Below, one piece after another: positions 25,521 through 33,389 of a stretch of 64,000 bases of DNA. Below the pieces are notes generated by a model. The model saw only the letters and a program-made list of their open reading frames with translations, had not been told where the DNA came from and searched no databases. How positions within the stretch are numbered: the stretch's first letter is position 1; every line of letters begins with the position of its first letter. The translations under genes were made by a program, and so were the position numbers. This DNA comes from JANQOH01 sp965242575 (GTDB taxonomy: Bacteria > Pseudomonadota > Alphaproteobacteria > UBA7887), in contig OZ251461.1 in the NCBI GenBank assembly GCA_965242575.1, positions 3,038,001 through 3,102,000 on the forward strand. The letters run 5' to 3'.

Positions 25521-27000
25521 CCGCCGCCGCCGCCGCCGCGCCGGCGAGGAACGCGGCGACCGGCCAGCGCGGCCGCGGCCTTTCGCCCGCCGCCGCGAGG
25601 CTTTCCAGCGCGGCCTCGGCGCGTTCGGCGATGCGCGGCAGGCGGCGCGCCAGCGCCGCCGCCTCGCCGAGCGCGGCGCGGGCGCGCGCCGGCGCGTCCA
25701 TGTGCAGGGCCGCCCAGTCGCCGACCAGCGGACGCGCCAGCTCCCACATGTTGGCGCCGGGGCAGAGCGCGCGCCCGACCCCCTCCGCCACCACCATCGT
25801 CTTCTGCAACAGGAGCAGGCGCGGCTGCACCGGCATCCCGAAATCCTCGGAGGTGCGGAACAGCTGGCCGAGCAGCCGCCCCGCCGAGATCTCCCCGGTC
25901 GGCAGGCCGTGGATCGGCTCGCCGATGGCCCGCACCGCCTGGGTGAAGTCCCCGGGCGAGCGGTCGCGGGGCACGAAGCCGGCGTCGAAATGGGCGCGGG
26001 AGACGCGGGCGTAGTCGCGCTCCAGAAAGGCGGTCAACACCTCGGCGAGGAAGCGCCGGGTCGGCAGGTCGAGCCGCCCCATGACGCCGAAATCGACCAG
26101 CCACAACGCGCCGTCGGCGGCGACGAAAACGTTCCCCTGGTGCGGGTCGCCGTGGAAGAACCCGTCGCGGAACACCTGGTTGAAGGTGGCCGCCGCCGCC
26201 CTGGCGACGATGGCGGCCGGGTCGTGGCCGGCGGCGGCGAGCGCGTCCGCGTCGCCCAGCGGGACTCCCTCCACGCGCCCGGTGGTCAGCACCCGGCGCG
26301 CCGTCCGCCGCCAGTCCACCGCCGGGACGTTGACGGTCGGGTCGGCGGCGAAGTTCCCTGCCAGTTCCACCGCCGCCGCCGCCTCCAGCGACAGGTTCAT
26401 CTCCACCTCCACGATCGCGGCGAAGGCGCGCGCCGCCTCCGGGAGGCGCAGCCGGCGCCAGCGCGGGCGGGCGCGCTCGACCAGGCGCGCGAGCCACAGG
26501 AACAGGTCCAGGTCGCGGGCGAAGGCCCGCTCGACGCCGGGCCGCAGCACCTTGACCGCCACCGCGCGCCCGTCCGGCGCGGTCGCGTAGTGGACCTGGG
26601 CGATGGAGGCGGCGGCGACGGGCGCGTCGTCGAAGGCGGCGAACAGCGCCTCGACCGGCGCGCCGAGCTCGGCGGCGACGACGCGGCGCGCCTCCGCCGC
26701 CGGAAACGGCGGCAGGCGGTCGCGCAGCATGGCCAGGTCGGCCGCGGCCTCGACGCCGACCAGATCGGCGCGGGTGGACAGCGCCTGCCCCAATTTGATG
26801 AACCCCGGCCCGAGCTCGACGGCCGCCGCGGCGAGCGATTCGCCGATCCGCCGCGACCGCGCCGCGCGCCGCGCGAACAGCCGCATCGGGCGGACCAGCC
26901 ACCGCGCGACGCCGAGCGCGTCCAGCGCCGCCAGCGCGTCGTGCCGGGCGAGGACGCGGGCGATCGCGGCGAGGCGCCACAGGTTGCGCGCCGCCGCCAT
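25492..27000 (-). CDS. ubiB: UbiB-type kinase-like protein for ubiquinone synthesis
   Basis: A 502-residue member of the ABC1/ADCK/UbiB atypical kinase family, needed for ubiquinone accumulation and acting at the inner membrane. The family KxGQ motif is in GPGFIKLGQALSTRADL, the Ala-rich loop in VAAASIAQVHYA, the catalytic HGDPHQGNVF and metal-binding VDFGVMGRLD follow. One or two hydrophobic segments close the protein (VAAFLAGAAAAAAVIAAFASL). The start at 27000 overlaps the ubiE stop as TGATG, so ubiE and ubiB form one unit. The 3' end overlaps the convergent PPK2 gene. All motifs are normal. Confidence 0.95.
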   Translation of the reverse strand: MAAARNLWRLAAIARVLARHDALAALDALGVARWLVRPMRLFARRAARSRRIGESLAAAAVELGPGFIKLGQALSTRADLVGVEAAADLAMLRDRLPPFPAAEARRVVAAELGAPVEALFAAFDDAPVAAASIAQVHYATAPDGRAVAVKVLRPGVERAFARDLDLFLWLARLVERARPRWRRLRLPEAARAFAAIVEVEMNLSLEAAAAVELAGNFAADPTVNVPAVDWRRTARRVLTTGRVEGVPLGDADALAAAGHDPAAIVARAAAATFNQVFRDGFFHGDPHQGNVFVAADGALWLVDFGVMGRLDLPTRRFLAEVLTAFLERDYARVSRAHFDAGFVPRDRSPGDFTQAVRAIGEPIHGLPTGEISAGRLLGQLFRTSEDFGMPVQPRLLLLQKTMVVAEGVGRALCPGANMWELARPLVGDWAALHMDAPARARAALGEAAALARRLPRIAERAEAALESLAAAGERPRPRWPVAAFLAGAAAAAAVIAAFASLS

Positions 27001-27752
27001 CAGGCGCGCCAGCCCGAATGCAGCCAGGCGATCCCCCCCGAAAGCGCGCGCGCGCGCACGCCGGCGAACCCTGCGCGGACGAACGCGGCGGAGACCGCGT
27101 CCGGCGGCGGGAAGCGGCGGATGCTCTCCACCAGGTATTCGTAGGCGGCGCGGTCGCCCGTCACCGCTTCGCCGAGCGCCGGGATCGCCCGGTCCGACCA
27201 GGCGCGGTAGAACGGCGCCAGCCACGGCGCGACGCTCGGGCCGGCGTTTGGGGCGGCGTTCGGGGCGAATTCGAGGCAGGCGAGGCGGCCGCCGGGGCGC
27301 AGCACGCGGGCGGCCTCCGCCAGCGCCCGGTCCATGTCGGCGAAGTTGCGGAGCCCGAACGCCACGGCGGCGGCGTCGAACGCCGAGCGGGGGAACGGCA
27401 GCGCCTCGGCGTCGCCGCAGATCCAGTCGACGCCGCGCACCCGCCCGCGGTCCCGGGCGCGGCGACGGCCCTCGCCCAGCATCGCCGGGTTCGCGTCGCA
27501 GACGACGACGCTGCGCCCATCGCCGGCGAGGCGGAGCGCCACGTCGCCGGTGCCGCCGGCGATGTCGATGACCCGCGCGCCGGGCGCCGCGCCGAGTTCG
27601 GCCGCGAGGGCGCGCCGCCACAGGCGGTGGACGCCGAAGCTCATCAGGTCGTTCATCGCGTCGTAGCGCCCGGCGACCGAGGCGAACACGCGCGCCACCC
27701 GCCGCCGCCCGGCGTCGGCGTCCGCGCCCTCCGCGCCGTCCCGTGAGGCCAT
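27000..27752 (-). CDS. ubiE: Ubiquinone/menaquinone methyltransferase
   Basis: A 250-residue SAM-dependent C-methyltransferase of quinone synthesis (2-polyprenyl-6-methoxy-1,4-benzoquinol methylase). The SAM loop is VIDIAGGTGDVALRL (near residue 55), with VVCDANPAML as the acidic ribose-binding turn and FGLRNFADMDRALAEAARVLRPGG as the family motif. The N-terminal VFASVAGRYDAMNDLMSFGVHRLWRR is a UbiE hallmark. It is divergent from mutM with 44 bases between starts. The ubiE-ubiB pair with mutM opposite is a standing alphaproteobacterial arrangement, usually close to the replication origin. Confidence 0.97.
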   Translation of the reverse strand: MASRDGAEGADADAGRRRVARVFASVAGRYDAMNDLMSFGVHRLWRRALAAELGAAPGARVIDIAGGTGDVALRLAGDGRSVVVCDANPAMLGEGRRRARDRGRVRGVDWICGDAEALPFPRSAFDAAAVAFGLRNFADMDRALAEAARVLRPGGRLACLEFAPNAAPNAGPSVAPWLAPFYRAWSDRAIPALGEAVTGDRAAYEYLVESIRRFPPPDAVSAAFVRAGFAGVRARALSGGIAWLHSGWRA

Positions 27753-27796
27753 GCGCGACCATAGCCCGGCGCTCCCCGGCCGGGCTACAGTGGCCC

Positions 27797-28615
27797 ATGC
27801 CCGAACTGCCGGAGGTGGAGACGGTCCGCCGCGGCCTGGCGCCGCTGCTGACGGGGCGGCGGATCCTCCGCGTGCGGGTCCGCCGCCGCGACCTGCGCCG
27901 CCCGCTGCCCGAGGATTTCGAGCGCCGGGTCGCCGGGCGCCGCGTCGTCGAGGTGGCGCGGCGCGCGAAATACCTGTTGCTCCATCTCGACGGCGGGCTG
28001 TGCGCGATCGGGCATCTGGGCATGTCGGGGCGGCTGTTCGCCGCCCGGCCCGGCCGCCCGCCGGAGCGCCACGACCACATCGCGTTCGAGATCGAGGGCG
28101 GCGCGGTCGCGGTCTTCAACGACGCGCGGCGGTTCGGCCTCTTCGACCTGTGCGACGGCGCGGCGCTCGACCGACATCCGCTGCTGCGCCGCCTGGGGCC
28201 GGACCCGCTCGGCGCGGAGTTCGGCGGCCCGGTCCTCGCCGCCGCCGCGGCCGGGCGGCGGACTCCGATCAAGGCGCTGCTGCTCGACCAGGCGGTCGTC
28301 GCCGGGCTGGGCAACATTTACGTCTGCGAGAGCCTGTTCCGGGCCGGCGTGTCGCCGCTGCGGCTCGCCCGCGACCTCGGCCCCCGGCGGGCGGCGCGCC
28401 TGGCGGCGGCGGTCCGCGGCGTGCTGGAGGACGCGCTGGCGTCCGGCGGGTCGACGCTCCGCGATTACGTCGGCGCGTCCGGCGACCGGGGCTGGTTCCA
28501 GCACGCCTTTCGCGTCTATGGACGCGAGGGCGCGCCCTGCGGCGCCGGCCATGCGGTCCGGCGGATCGTCCAGGGCGGGCGGTCGACCTTCTACTGTCCG
28601 CGCTGCCAGCGGTGA
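27797..28615 (+). CDS. mutM: Formamidopyrimidine-DNA glycosylase (Fpg/MutM)
   Basis: A 272-residue base-excision repair glycosylase/AP lyase that removes 8-oxoguanine. The N-terminal PELPEVETVRRGL has the catalytic Pro-Glu, and Lys is in KYLLLHLDGG. The helix-two-turn-helix contains DQAVVAGLGNIYVCE. The C-terminal zinc finger is unusual: the first half reads GAPCGAGHAVRR, giving C-x3-H where Fpg proteins have C-x2-C, while the second half FYCPRCQR is normal. The Arg of GGRSTFYC, which contacts the lesion side, is kept. It should still be active if His serves as the zinc ligand. It pairs functionally with mutY. Confidence 0.95.
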   Translation: MPELPEVETVRRGLAPLLTGRRILRVRVRRRDLRRPLPEDFERRVAGRRVVEVARRAKYLLLHLDGGLCAIGHLGMSGRLFAARPGRPPERHDHIAFEIEGGAVAVFNDARRFGLFDLCDGAALDRHPLLRRLGPDPLGAEFGGPVLAAAAAGRRTPIKALLLDQAVVAGLGNIYVCESLFRAGVSPLRLARDLGPRRAARLAAAVRGVLEDALASGGSTLRDYVGASGDRGWFQHAFRVYGREGAPCGAGHAVRRIVQGGRSTFYCPRCQR

Positions 28616-28656
28616 TGTAGAGAGGGCGCGCAACCGGACGGCGGGGAGAACGAGGC

Positions 28657-29430
28657 ATGGGCTACAACACCATTCGCGCCGAGACTCGCGGCAAGGTCGG
28701 GCTGGTTACGCTGGACCGGCCGAAGGCGCTGAACGCGCTCAACAGCGAGCTGGTGGGCGAGTTGAACGCGGCGCTCGACGGGTTCGAGGCCGACGGCGGC
28801 GTCGGCGCGATGGTCATCGCCGGGGGCGAGCGCGCCTTCGCCGCCGGGGCGGACATCAAGGAGATGGCGCCCAAGACCTATATGGACGCGTTTTTCGGCG
28901 ATTTCATCGGCCCGTGGGACCGGGTGGCGCGCTGCCGCAAGCCGACCATCGCCGCGGTGGCCGGCTACGCGCTCGGCGGCGGCTGCGAACTGGCGATGAT
29001 GTGCGACATCCTGATCGCCGCCGAGACGGCCAAATTCGGCCAGCCGGAAATCAAATTGGGGACGTATCCGGGGTCGGGCGGCACCCAGCGCCTGCCGCGC
29101 GCCGTCGGCAAGGCGAAGGCGATGGACCTGATCCTCACCGGGCGCATGATGGACGCGGCCGAGGCCGAGCGCGCCGGACTCGCGAGCCGCGTCGTCGCGC
29201 CCGGGGCGCTGATGGAGACCGCGCTCGAGGTCGGCGCGACCATCGCCGGCATGTCGCTCCCCGCCGTCATCATGGCCAAGGAGGCGGTCAACCGCTCGCA
29301 GGAGACGTCGCTCGCGGAGGGGATCCTGTTCGAGCGGCGGGTGTTCTACTCCACCTTCGCGCTCGAGGACCAGAAGGAAGGGATGGCGGCGTTCGTCGAG
29401 AAGCGCGCGCCGGCGTTCCGGAACCGGTAG
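28657..29430 (+). CDS. Enoyl-CoA hydratase
   Basis: A 257-residue crotonase-fold enzyme adding water to 2-enoyl-CoA in fatty acid beta-oxidation. The first oxyanion-hole motif is ERAFAAGADIKEMA, the second GYALGGGCELAMMCD, and the catalytic region QPEIKLGTYPGSGGTQRLPR has the family glutamate and Gly pair. LTGRMMDAAEAERAGLASRVV follows as usual. The size matches short mitochondrial-type hydratases. It follows mutM by 41 bases, as in many Alphaproteobacteria, where rpsT and dnaA come next; these are absent here. Confidence 0.95.
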   Translation: MGYNTIRAETRGKVGLVTLDRPKALNALNSELVGELNAALDGFEADGGVGAMVIAGGERAFAAGADIKEMAPKTYMDAFFGDFIGPWDRVARCRKPTIAAVAGYALGGGCELAMMCDILIAAETAKFGQPEIKLGTYPGSGGTQRLPRAVGKAKAMDLILTGRMMDAAEAERAGLASRVVAPGALMETALEVGATIAGMSLPAVIMAKEAVNRSQETSLAEGILFERRVFYSTFALEDQKEGMAAFVEKRAPAFRNR

Positions 29431-29551
29431 GAGGCGCACGGCCGGCCGGCGGCTCCGGGATCGCGATCCGCCGCGCGGCGGCGCGGCCTGTCGCAATCGG
29501 GGTCGACCGGGTATGATGGCCGCGCCGCGCCCAGCAGGCGGGAGGTACGCC

Positions 29552-29965
29552 GTGTCGAAGGTCAACCCGTTCGTCAGCCTGTTCGTCGCCATGGTCGGGG
29601 CGCTCGCGGCGTTTTTCGTTCCGGTGGTCATGCTGCTGACCGCGCATGGCGAACGGCTGGCGCGAATCGAAGCCGTGCAGTCCGAGCATGGCGAGCGCAT
29701 GACCCGGCTCGAGGACGGACAAACGACGTTGCGCGCCGACATCGCCGCTGCGAACGAGCGGCTGACGCGGATCGAAGCCGGCCAAACCGAACACGGCGAA
29801 CGACTGGCGCGGATCGAGGATGGCCAGAACGCCTTGCGTGGCGATATGGCGGCCACCAACGAGCGCATGGCGCGCGTCGAGGGTACCGTCGCCGGCGTGC
29901 TCGGCCGTCCCTGGCCCGAACGCCTGGCGCAAGCGCCCGAACCGGAAACCGGCGCGGGCGGCTGA
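29552..29965 (+). CDS. Small membrane-anchored coiled-coil protein with 35-residue repeats
   Basis: A 137-residue protein with one N-terminal membrane helix (FVSLFVAMVGALAAFFVPVVMLL) and a periplasmic or cytosolic coiled coil. Residues about 35-115 contain two tandem units of about 35 residues, each starting HGERxxRxEDGQ and ending with NERxxRxE, so the stalk can grow or shrink in steps. GTG 29552 is chosen because GGGAGG precedes it by six bases; an in-frame ATG at 29516 lacks a good site. I recognise no family with a known role. The context (between enoyl-CoA hydratase and a solute-binding protein) gives no hint. Confidence 0.65.
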   Translation: MSKVNPFVSLFVAMVGALAAFFVPVVMLLTAHGERLARIEAVQSEHGERMTRLEDGQTTLRADIAAANERLTRIEAGQTEHGERLARIEDGQNALRGDMAATNERMARVEGTVAGVLGRPWPERLAQAPEPETGAGG

Positions 29966-30035
29966 CGGGAGGCGCCGCGGAACGGCCTCGCGGAGCCCGC
30001 GCCGGCGTTCATGGGCGCCGAAAGGAGGACCACGG

Positions 30036-31313
30036 ATGCCGCGAACGCATGCCGACGAGAAGGACCGCTCCGGCGGGGGCGGGATTACGCGGCGGGCGTT
30101 CGTCGGCGCCGGCGCGGCGGCGGGCGCGGCGCTGGGAGTCCCCTATATCGCGCGGGGGGCGGATCCGCTGCGCACGGTCGGTCTGGCGGGAACGGTCGTC
30201 GCCGAGATCCAGGCGCGCGCGTCGCGGGACCTGGGGTTCGACGTGCGCGGGCGGGCGCTCGGCTACGCCGCGATGTTCGCCGCCATGCGCGACCGCAACG
30301 ACTCCTACGACGTGGCCGAGGGGCATTTCAACGACGCCGCCGCGCTCGTCCCGGCCCGCGTCTGGCGGCCCGTCGACACCGAACGGCTGGCGGAATGGGA
30401 CAAGGTGACGGACCTCTGCAAGACGGGGCGGCTCACGCCGGATTCGAACCCCGGCCAGGGCGATGCGCCGTTCCGCCATCTCTGGCTCGACGCCGACGGG
30501 AATCCGGCGGCGGGTCCGTCGCGCTGGATCTCGATGGTCCCCGCCTGGCACAACGCCGATTCGATGGGCTACGACCCGGAGCGCACGGGCCGCGCGATCG
30601 ACAGTTGGGCGGACCTGCTGAGCGACGAATTCGCGGGCCGGGCGATGTTGATTCGAGTCCCGCAGGTGGGCGCGATGGAGGCGGCGCTGGCCATGGAGGC
30701 GCTCGGAGTCCACCGCTTCGGCGACAAGGGGAACATGACCCGCGCCGAGATCGACCTGCTGGCGGAGTTCCTCATCGCCAGGAAGCGCGCCGGCCATTTC
30801 GCCGGCTTCTGGGAGACGGAGGCGGAGTCGGCGGAGCTGATGCTGTCCGGCGGCGCGGCGCTGGGGAGCATGTGGTCGCCCGGAATCGCCGCGGTCAGGG
30901 CGGCCGGCATGCCTTGCGTCCAGGCGTCGCCGAAGGAGGGCATGCGCGGCTGGCACGGCGGCCTCGCGATCTCGGCGCGCGCGGAGGGGGAGCGGCTCGA
31001 CCGCGCCTACGCCTATATCGACTGGCAGCTGTCCGGCTGGGCCGGCGCCTTCCTCGCGCGGCGGGGCTATTACATGTCGATCCCCGAAAACGTCCGCGCC
31101 CGGCTCGACGCCGACGAATGGGACTACTGGTACGAGGGGAAGCCGGCGGCGCGCGACCTGCCGGACCCGTTCGGCGCCGCCGCCGTCCGGCGGGGCGAGG
31201 TCCGCGACGGCGGCTCCTACCGCGACCGCTTCCGCAACATCGCGGTGTGGAACTCGGCGATGGACGAGAACGCCTACCTCGAGGCGCGCTGGAGCGAGTT
31301 CCTGGCCGCGTGA
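30036..31313 (+). CDS. Tat-exported solute-binding protein, PotD-like
   Basis: A 425-residue periplasmic binding protein of an ABC importer. A Tat signal is seen in ITRRAFVGAGAAAGAALG (twin Arg near residue 19) with cleavage after ARGA. The body looks like the spermidine/putrescine (PotD/PotF) type II class: AMFAAMRDRNDSYDVAE, MVPAWHNADSMGY, a Trp-rich hinge, and YAYIDWQLSGWAGAFLARRGYYM near the end. GGAGGACC lies seven bases ahead of ATG 30036. No permease or ATPase gene is adjacent, so partners must be elsewhere. The ligand is not deducible; a polyamine is only a family guess. Confidence 0.75.
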   Translation: MPRTHADEKDRSGGGGITRRAFVGAGAAAGAALGVPYIARGADPLRTVGLAGTVVAEIQARASRDLGFDVRGRALGYAAMFAAMRDRNDSYDVAEGHFNDAAALVPARVWRPVDTERLAEWDKVTDLCKTGRLTPDSNPGQGDAPFRHLWLDADGNPAAGPSRWISMVPAWHNADSMGYDPERTGRAIDSWADLLSDEFAGRAMLIRVPQVGAMEAALAMEALGVHRFGDKGNMTRAEIDLLAEFLIARKRAGHFAGFWETEAESAELMLSGGAALGSMWSPGIAAVRAAGMPCVQASPKEGMRGWHGGLAISARAEGERLDRAYAYIDWQLSGWAGAFLARRGYYMSIPENVRARLDADEWDYWYEGKPAARDLPDPFGAAAVRRGEVRDGGSYRDRFRNIAVWNSAMDENAYLEARWSEFLAA

Positions 31314-31335
31314 CCGGCGTTCGCGCCGGGCGGGT

Positions 31336-33285
31336 TCACGGGGCCGCGGTCGGGAACGCGTATTCGGCCCGCCATATCTTCCCGCCCCGGTCGAACTGCC
31401 CGGTCGCCGCCCGGGCCGCCGGATAGTCCGGCAGGGGGACGCGCGCGGCGCATCCGCCGTCGGCCCGCATGCCGAACTTGCCGAAACGGAAGTCGAGGTT
31501 GTCGTATCCCCGTTTCCTCCTGTGCAACGGCAGGTCCTCCGTATCGACCGGATACAGGTGGAGGAAGAACGCCGCCCGTGTGTCCTCGCGGGAGCACGGC
31601 GTTCGCGAATAGACCAGGAAGCCGCCGTCCCGATACAGGTCGAAATGCGCCCGGACCGCCGCCGCGCCTTCGGGCGGGGCGGGGAGGCGGCAGTCGGGCG
31701 CATGGCCCTTGTCGACGCGGACGACGAAGCCGTCCGGGGTCTCGGTGACGAGCCTCAGTCCCCGGCGGCATCGGAGGTCGGCGCCGTCGAAGGAATTATG
31801 CGACTTGCCGCGGCGCAGCCCGCCGCGGCGGAACCAGACGACGTAGGCGCCGGCCGGCGCGCCGTCGATCCAGCGTTCGAGGTCGCCGACGCCTCCCTCG
31901 GGCAGGAGCGGGGTGAAGTCCGCGCCGCCGTAACGCCCCGCCCTGGTGTATATGCGCGCGAACGCCGCGGCGAACGTGCGGGGATGGTTGGAGAAGACCG
32001 GGCCGGCGTCCGGGTTCTGCCGGAAGTGTTCGAACAGGCCGATATCGTCCCAGTACGGCGTGTTGTAGGTAGAGCCGGCGTAACCGGATTCGATCGCCGT
32101 TCGCGTTGCGCCCAGGCCGGCCCGGGCGGAGAGCCCCGCATGGGCGATGAAGGCGGTCAGGGCGGCGAAGATCGCCGCCTGCGCGAACGGGGCGCGCCGT
32201 CCCCCGGCGCGGGACGCGAAACGGTCGAGCGCGAACGCCGCCGCGAGCGTCAGGGGCGCATAGACGGGGACCAGGTAGCGGCCGTGAACCCCCGGCACGG
32301 CGAGCAACGGCGCGGCGACGGTGGTGCACGCCGTATAGACGATTATGAAAACGGCGAAAACGAAAACCCCGCGGCCGCCGCCGGCCGGGACCGGGTCCGG
32401 GCGCCGGAGCCGCCAGGTTACGCCCGCCGTCAGGACGGCCGCCATCGCGAGCGCCGCCGCCGTGACGTCCGCGGCGGCGGGCATGGCCCAATCGGCGAGG
32501 ACCCGGACCAATTGTCCCGGACCGTCGACGACGCGGTGCGGCATGTCGCCGCGCTGCCCGAACGCGCTGCCCCGTGTGAGGTTGATCGCCACCACGACGG
32601 CGACGGGGGCGGAGGAGAGGAGCCCGAACGCCGCGGCGTTCCCCAGCCTGCCGGCCGCGCCGCGCCCCCGGTCCAGCAACAGGACCGAAACGCCGGCCAA
32701 TATCGCCGCCGCCCCCGGAAACCGCGTCGCGGCCGCGAGCCCCGCCGCCGCGGCCGCCGCAGCCAGCCGCCAGCCGCCCCCCCCTGCGCCGCGGCCGAGA
32801 AACGCGTCCGTTTGCGTCAGGAAAACCATGACGAACAAGACGCACAGGGCGTCGGCCATGACCCACGAGGCCATGTCGGTGAGCGGAGCCGAGGCGGCGA
32901 CGCCCGCCGCGGCGATGACGGCGAGGAGTTGCGAGCGCAGGCGCCGGCGCAGCCACAGGCCCGACACCCATATCGTCGCGCCGAAGGCGGCGGCGTCGAT
33001 CCACCGCGCGCATTCGGCCGGCTCCGCCCCGGAGAGCCAGCCCGCGAAAGCGAGGATGAGCGGAAACATGGGCGGCTGGACCCCGTGCAGGGCGCCGCCG
33101 CCGGCCATGAAATCGAGCGCCCGCGCCATGTAGCCCGCGGAATCGTTGCCGATGGCGGCGCCGTAGGTCGAGGTGCGGACCAGCACGTGCGCCGCGCCCG
33201 CCAGGGCAAGGACGGCGACCGCGATGAGGGTCCGGTCCGGCGCGCGGCGCGCCGGACGCGCGGGAGCGGCGGCGTCTTCATGCAT
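31336..33285 (-). CDS. GT39-like multi-spanning glycosyltransferase, tandem copy A
   Basis: A 649-residue inner-membrane protein with about ten to eleven hydrophobic segments and a large soluble C-terminal domain (from about residue 430). The N-terminal periplasmic loop after the first helix has GAAIGNDSAGYMARALDF, where the acidic residue is the expected catalytic position of GT-C enzymes, and GVQPPMFPLILAFAG follows as in GT39/ArnT-type proteins that use lipid-linked sugars. The C-terminal domain includes FFLHLYPVDTEDLP and GYDNLDF, shared with copy B and with the gene at 54.2 kb. Start MHEDAAAPARP at 33285 matches copy B. It is about 85-90% identical to copy B over most of its length. Substrate unknown. 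Confidence 0.75.
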   Translation of the reverse strand: MHEDAAAPARPARRAPDRTLIAVAVLALAGAAHVLVRTSTYGAAIGNDSAGYMARALDFMAGGGALHGVQPPMFPLILAFAGWLSGAEPAECARWIDAAAFGATIWVSGLWLRRRLRSQLLAVIAAAGVAASAPLTDMASWVMADALCVLFVMVFLTQTDAFLGRGAGGGGWRLAAAAAAAGLAAATRFPGAAAILAGVSVLLLDRGRGAAGRLGNAAAFGLLSSAPVAVVVAINLTRGSAFGQRGDMPHRVVDGPGQLVRVLADWAMPAAADVTAAALAMAAVLTAGVTWRLRRPDPVPAGGGRGVFVFAVFIIVYTACTTVAAPLLAVPGVHGRYLVPVYAPLTLAAAFALDRFASRAGGRRAPFAQAAIFAALTAFIAHAGLSARAGLGATRTAIESGYAGSTYNTPYWDDIGLFEHFRQNPDAGPVFSNHPRTFAAAFARIYTRAGRYGGADFTPLLPEGGVGDLERWIDGAPAGAYVVWFRRGGLRRGKSHNSFDGADLRCRRGLRLVTETPDGFVVRVDKGHAPDCRLPAPPEGAAAVRAHFDLYRDGGFLVYSRTPCSREDTRAAFFLHLYPVDTEDLPLHRRKRGYDNLDFRFGKFGMRADGGCAARVPLPDYPAARAATGQFDRGGKIWRAEYAFPTAAP

Positions 33286-33389
33286 GGCGGAGCGGCCTCG
33301 ACTATGTCCCCGGCGTCGGGGCGCGACCGCCGCGAAGGCTAGCGCGGGAGCGCGCGCCGGGGAAGGGACGGCGTCCGCGTCCGGCGGGT

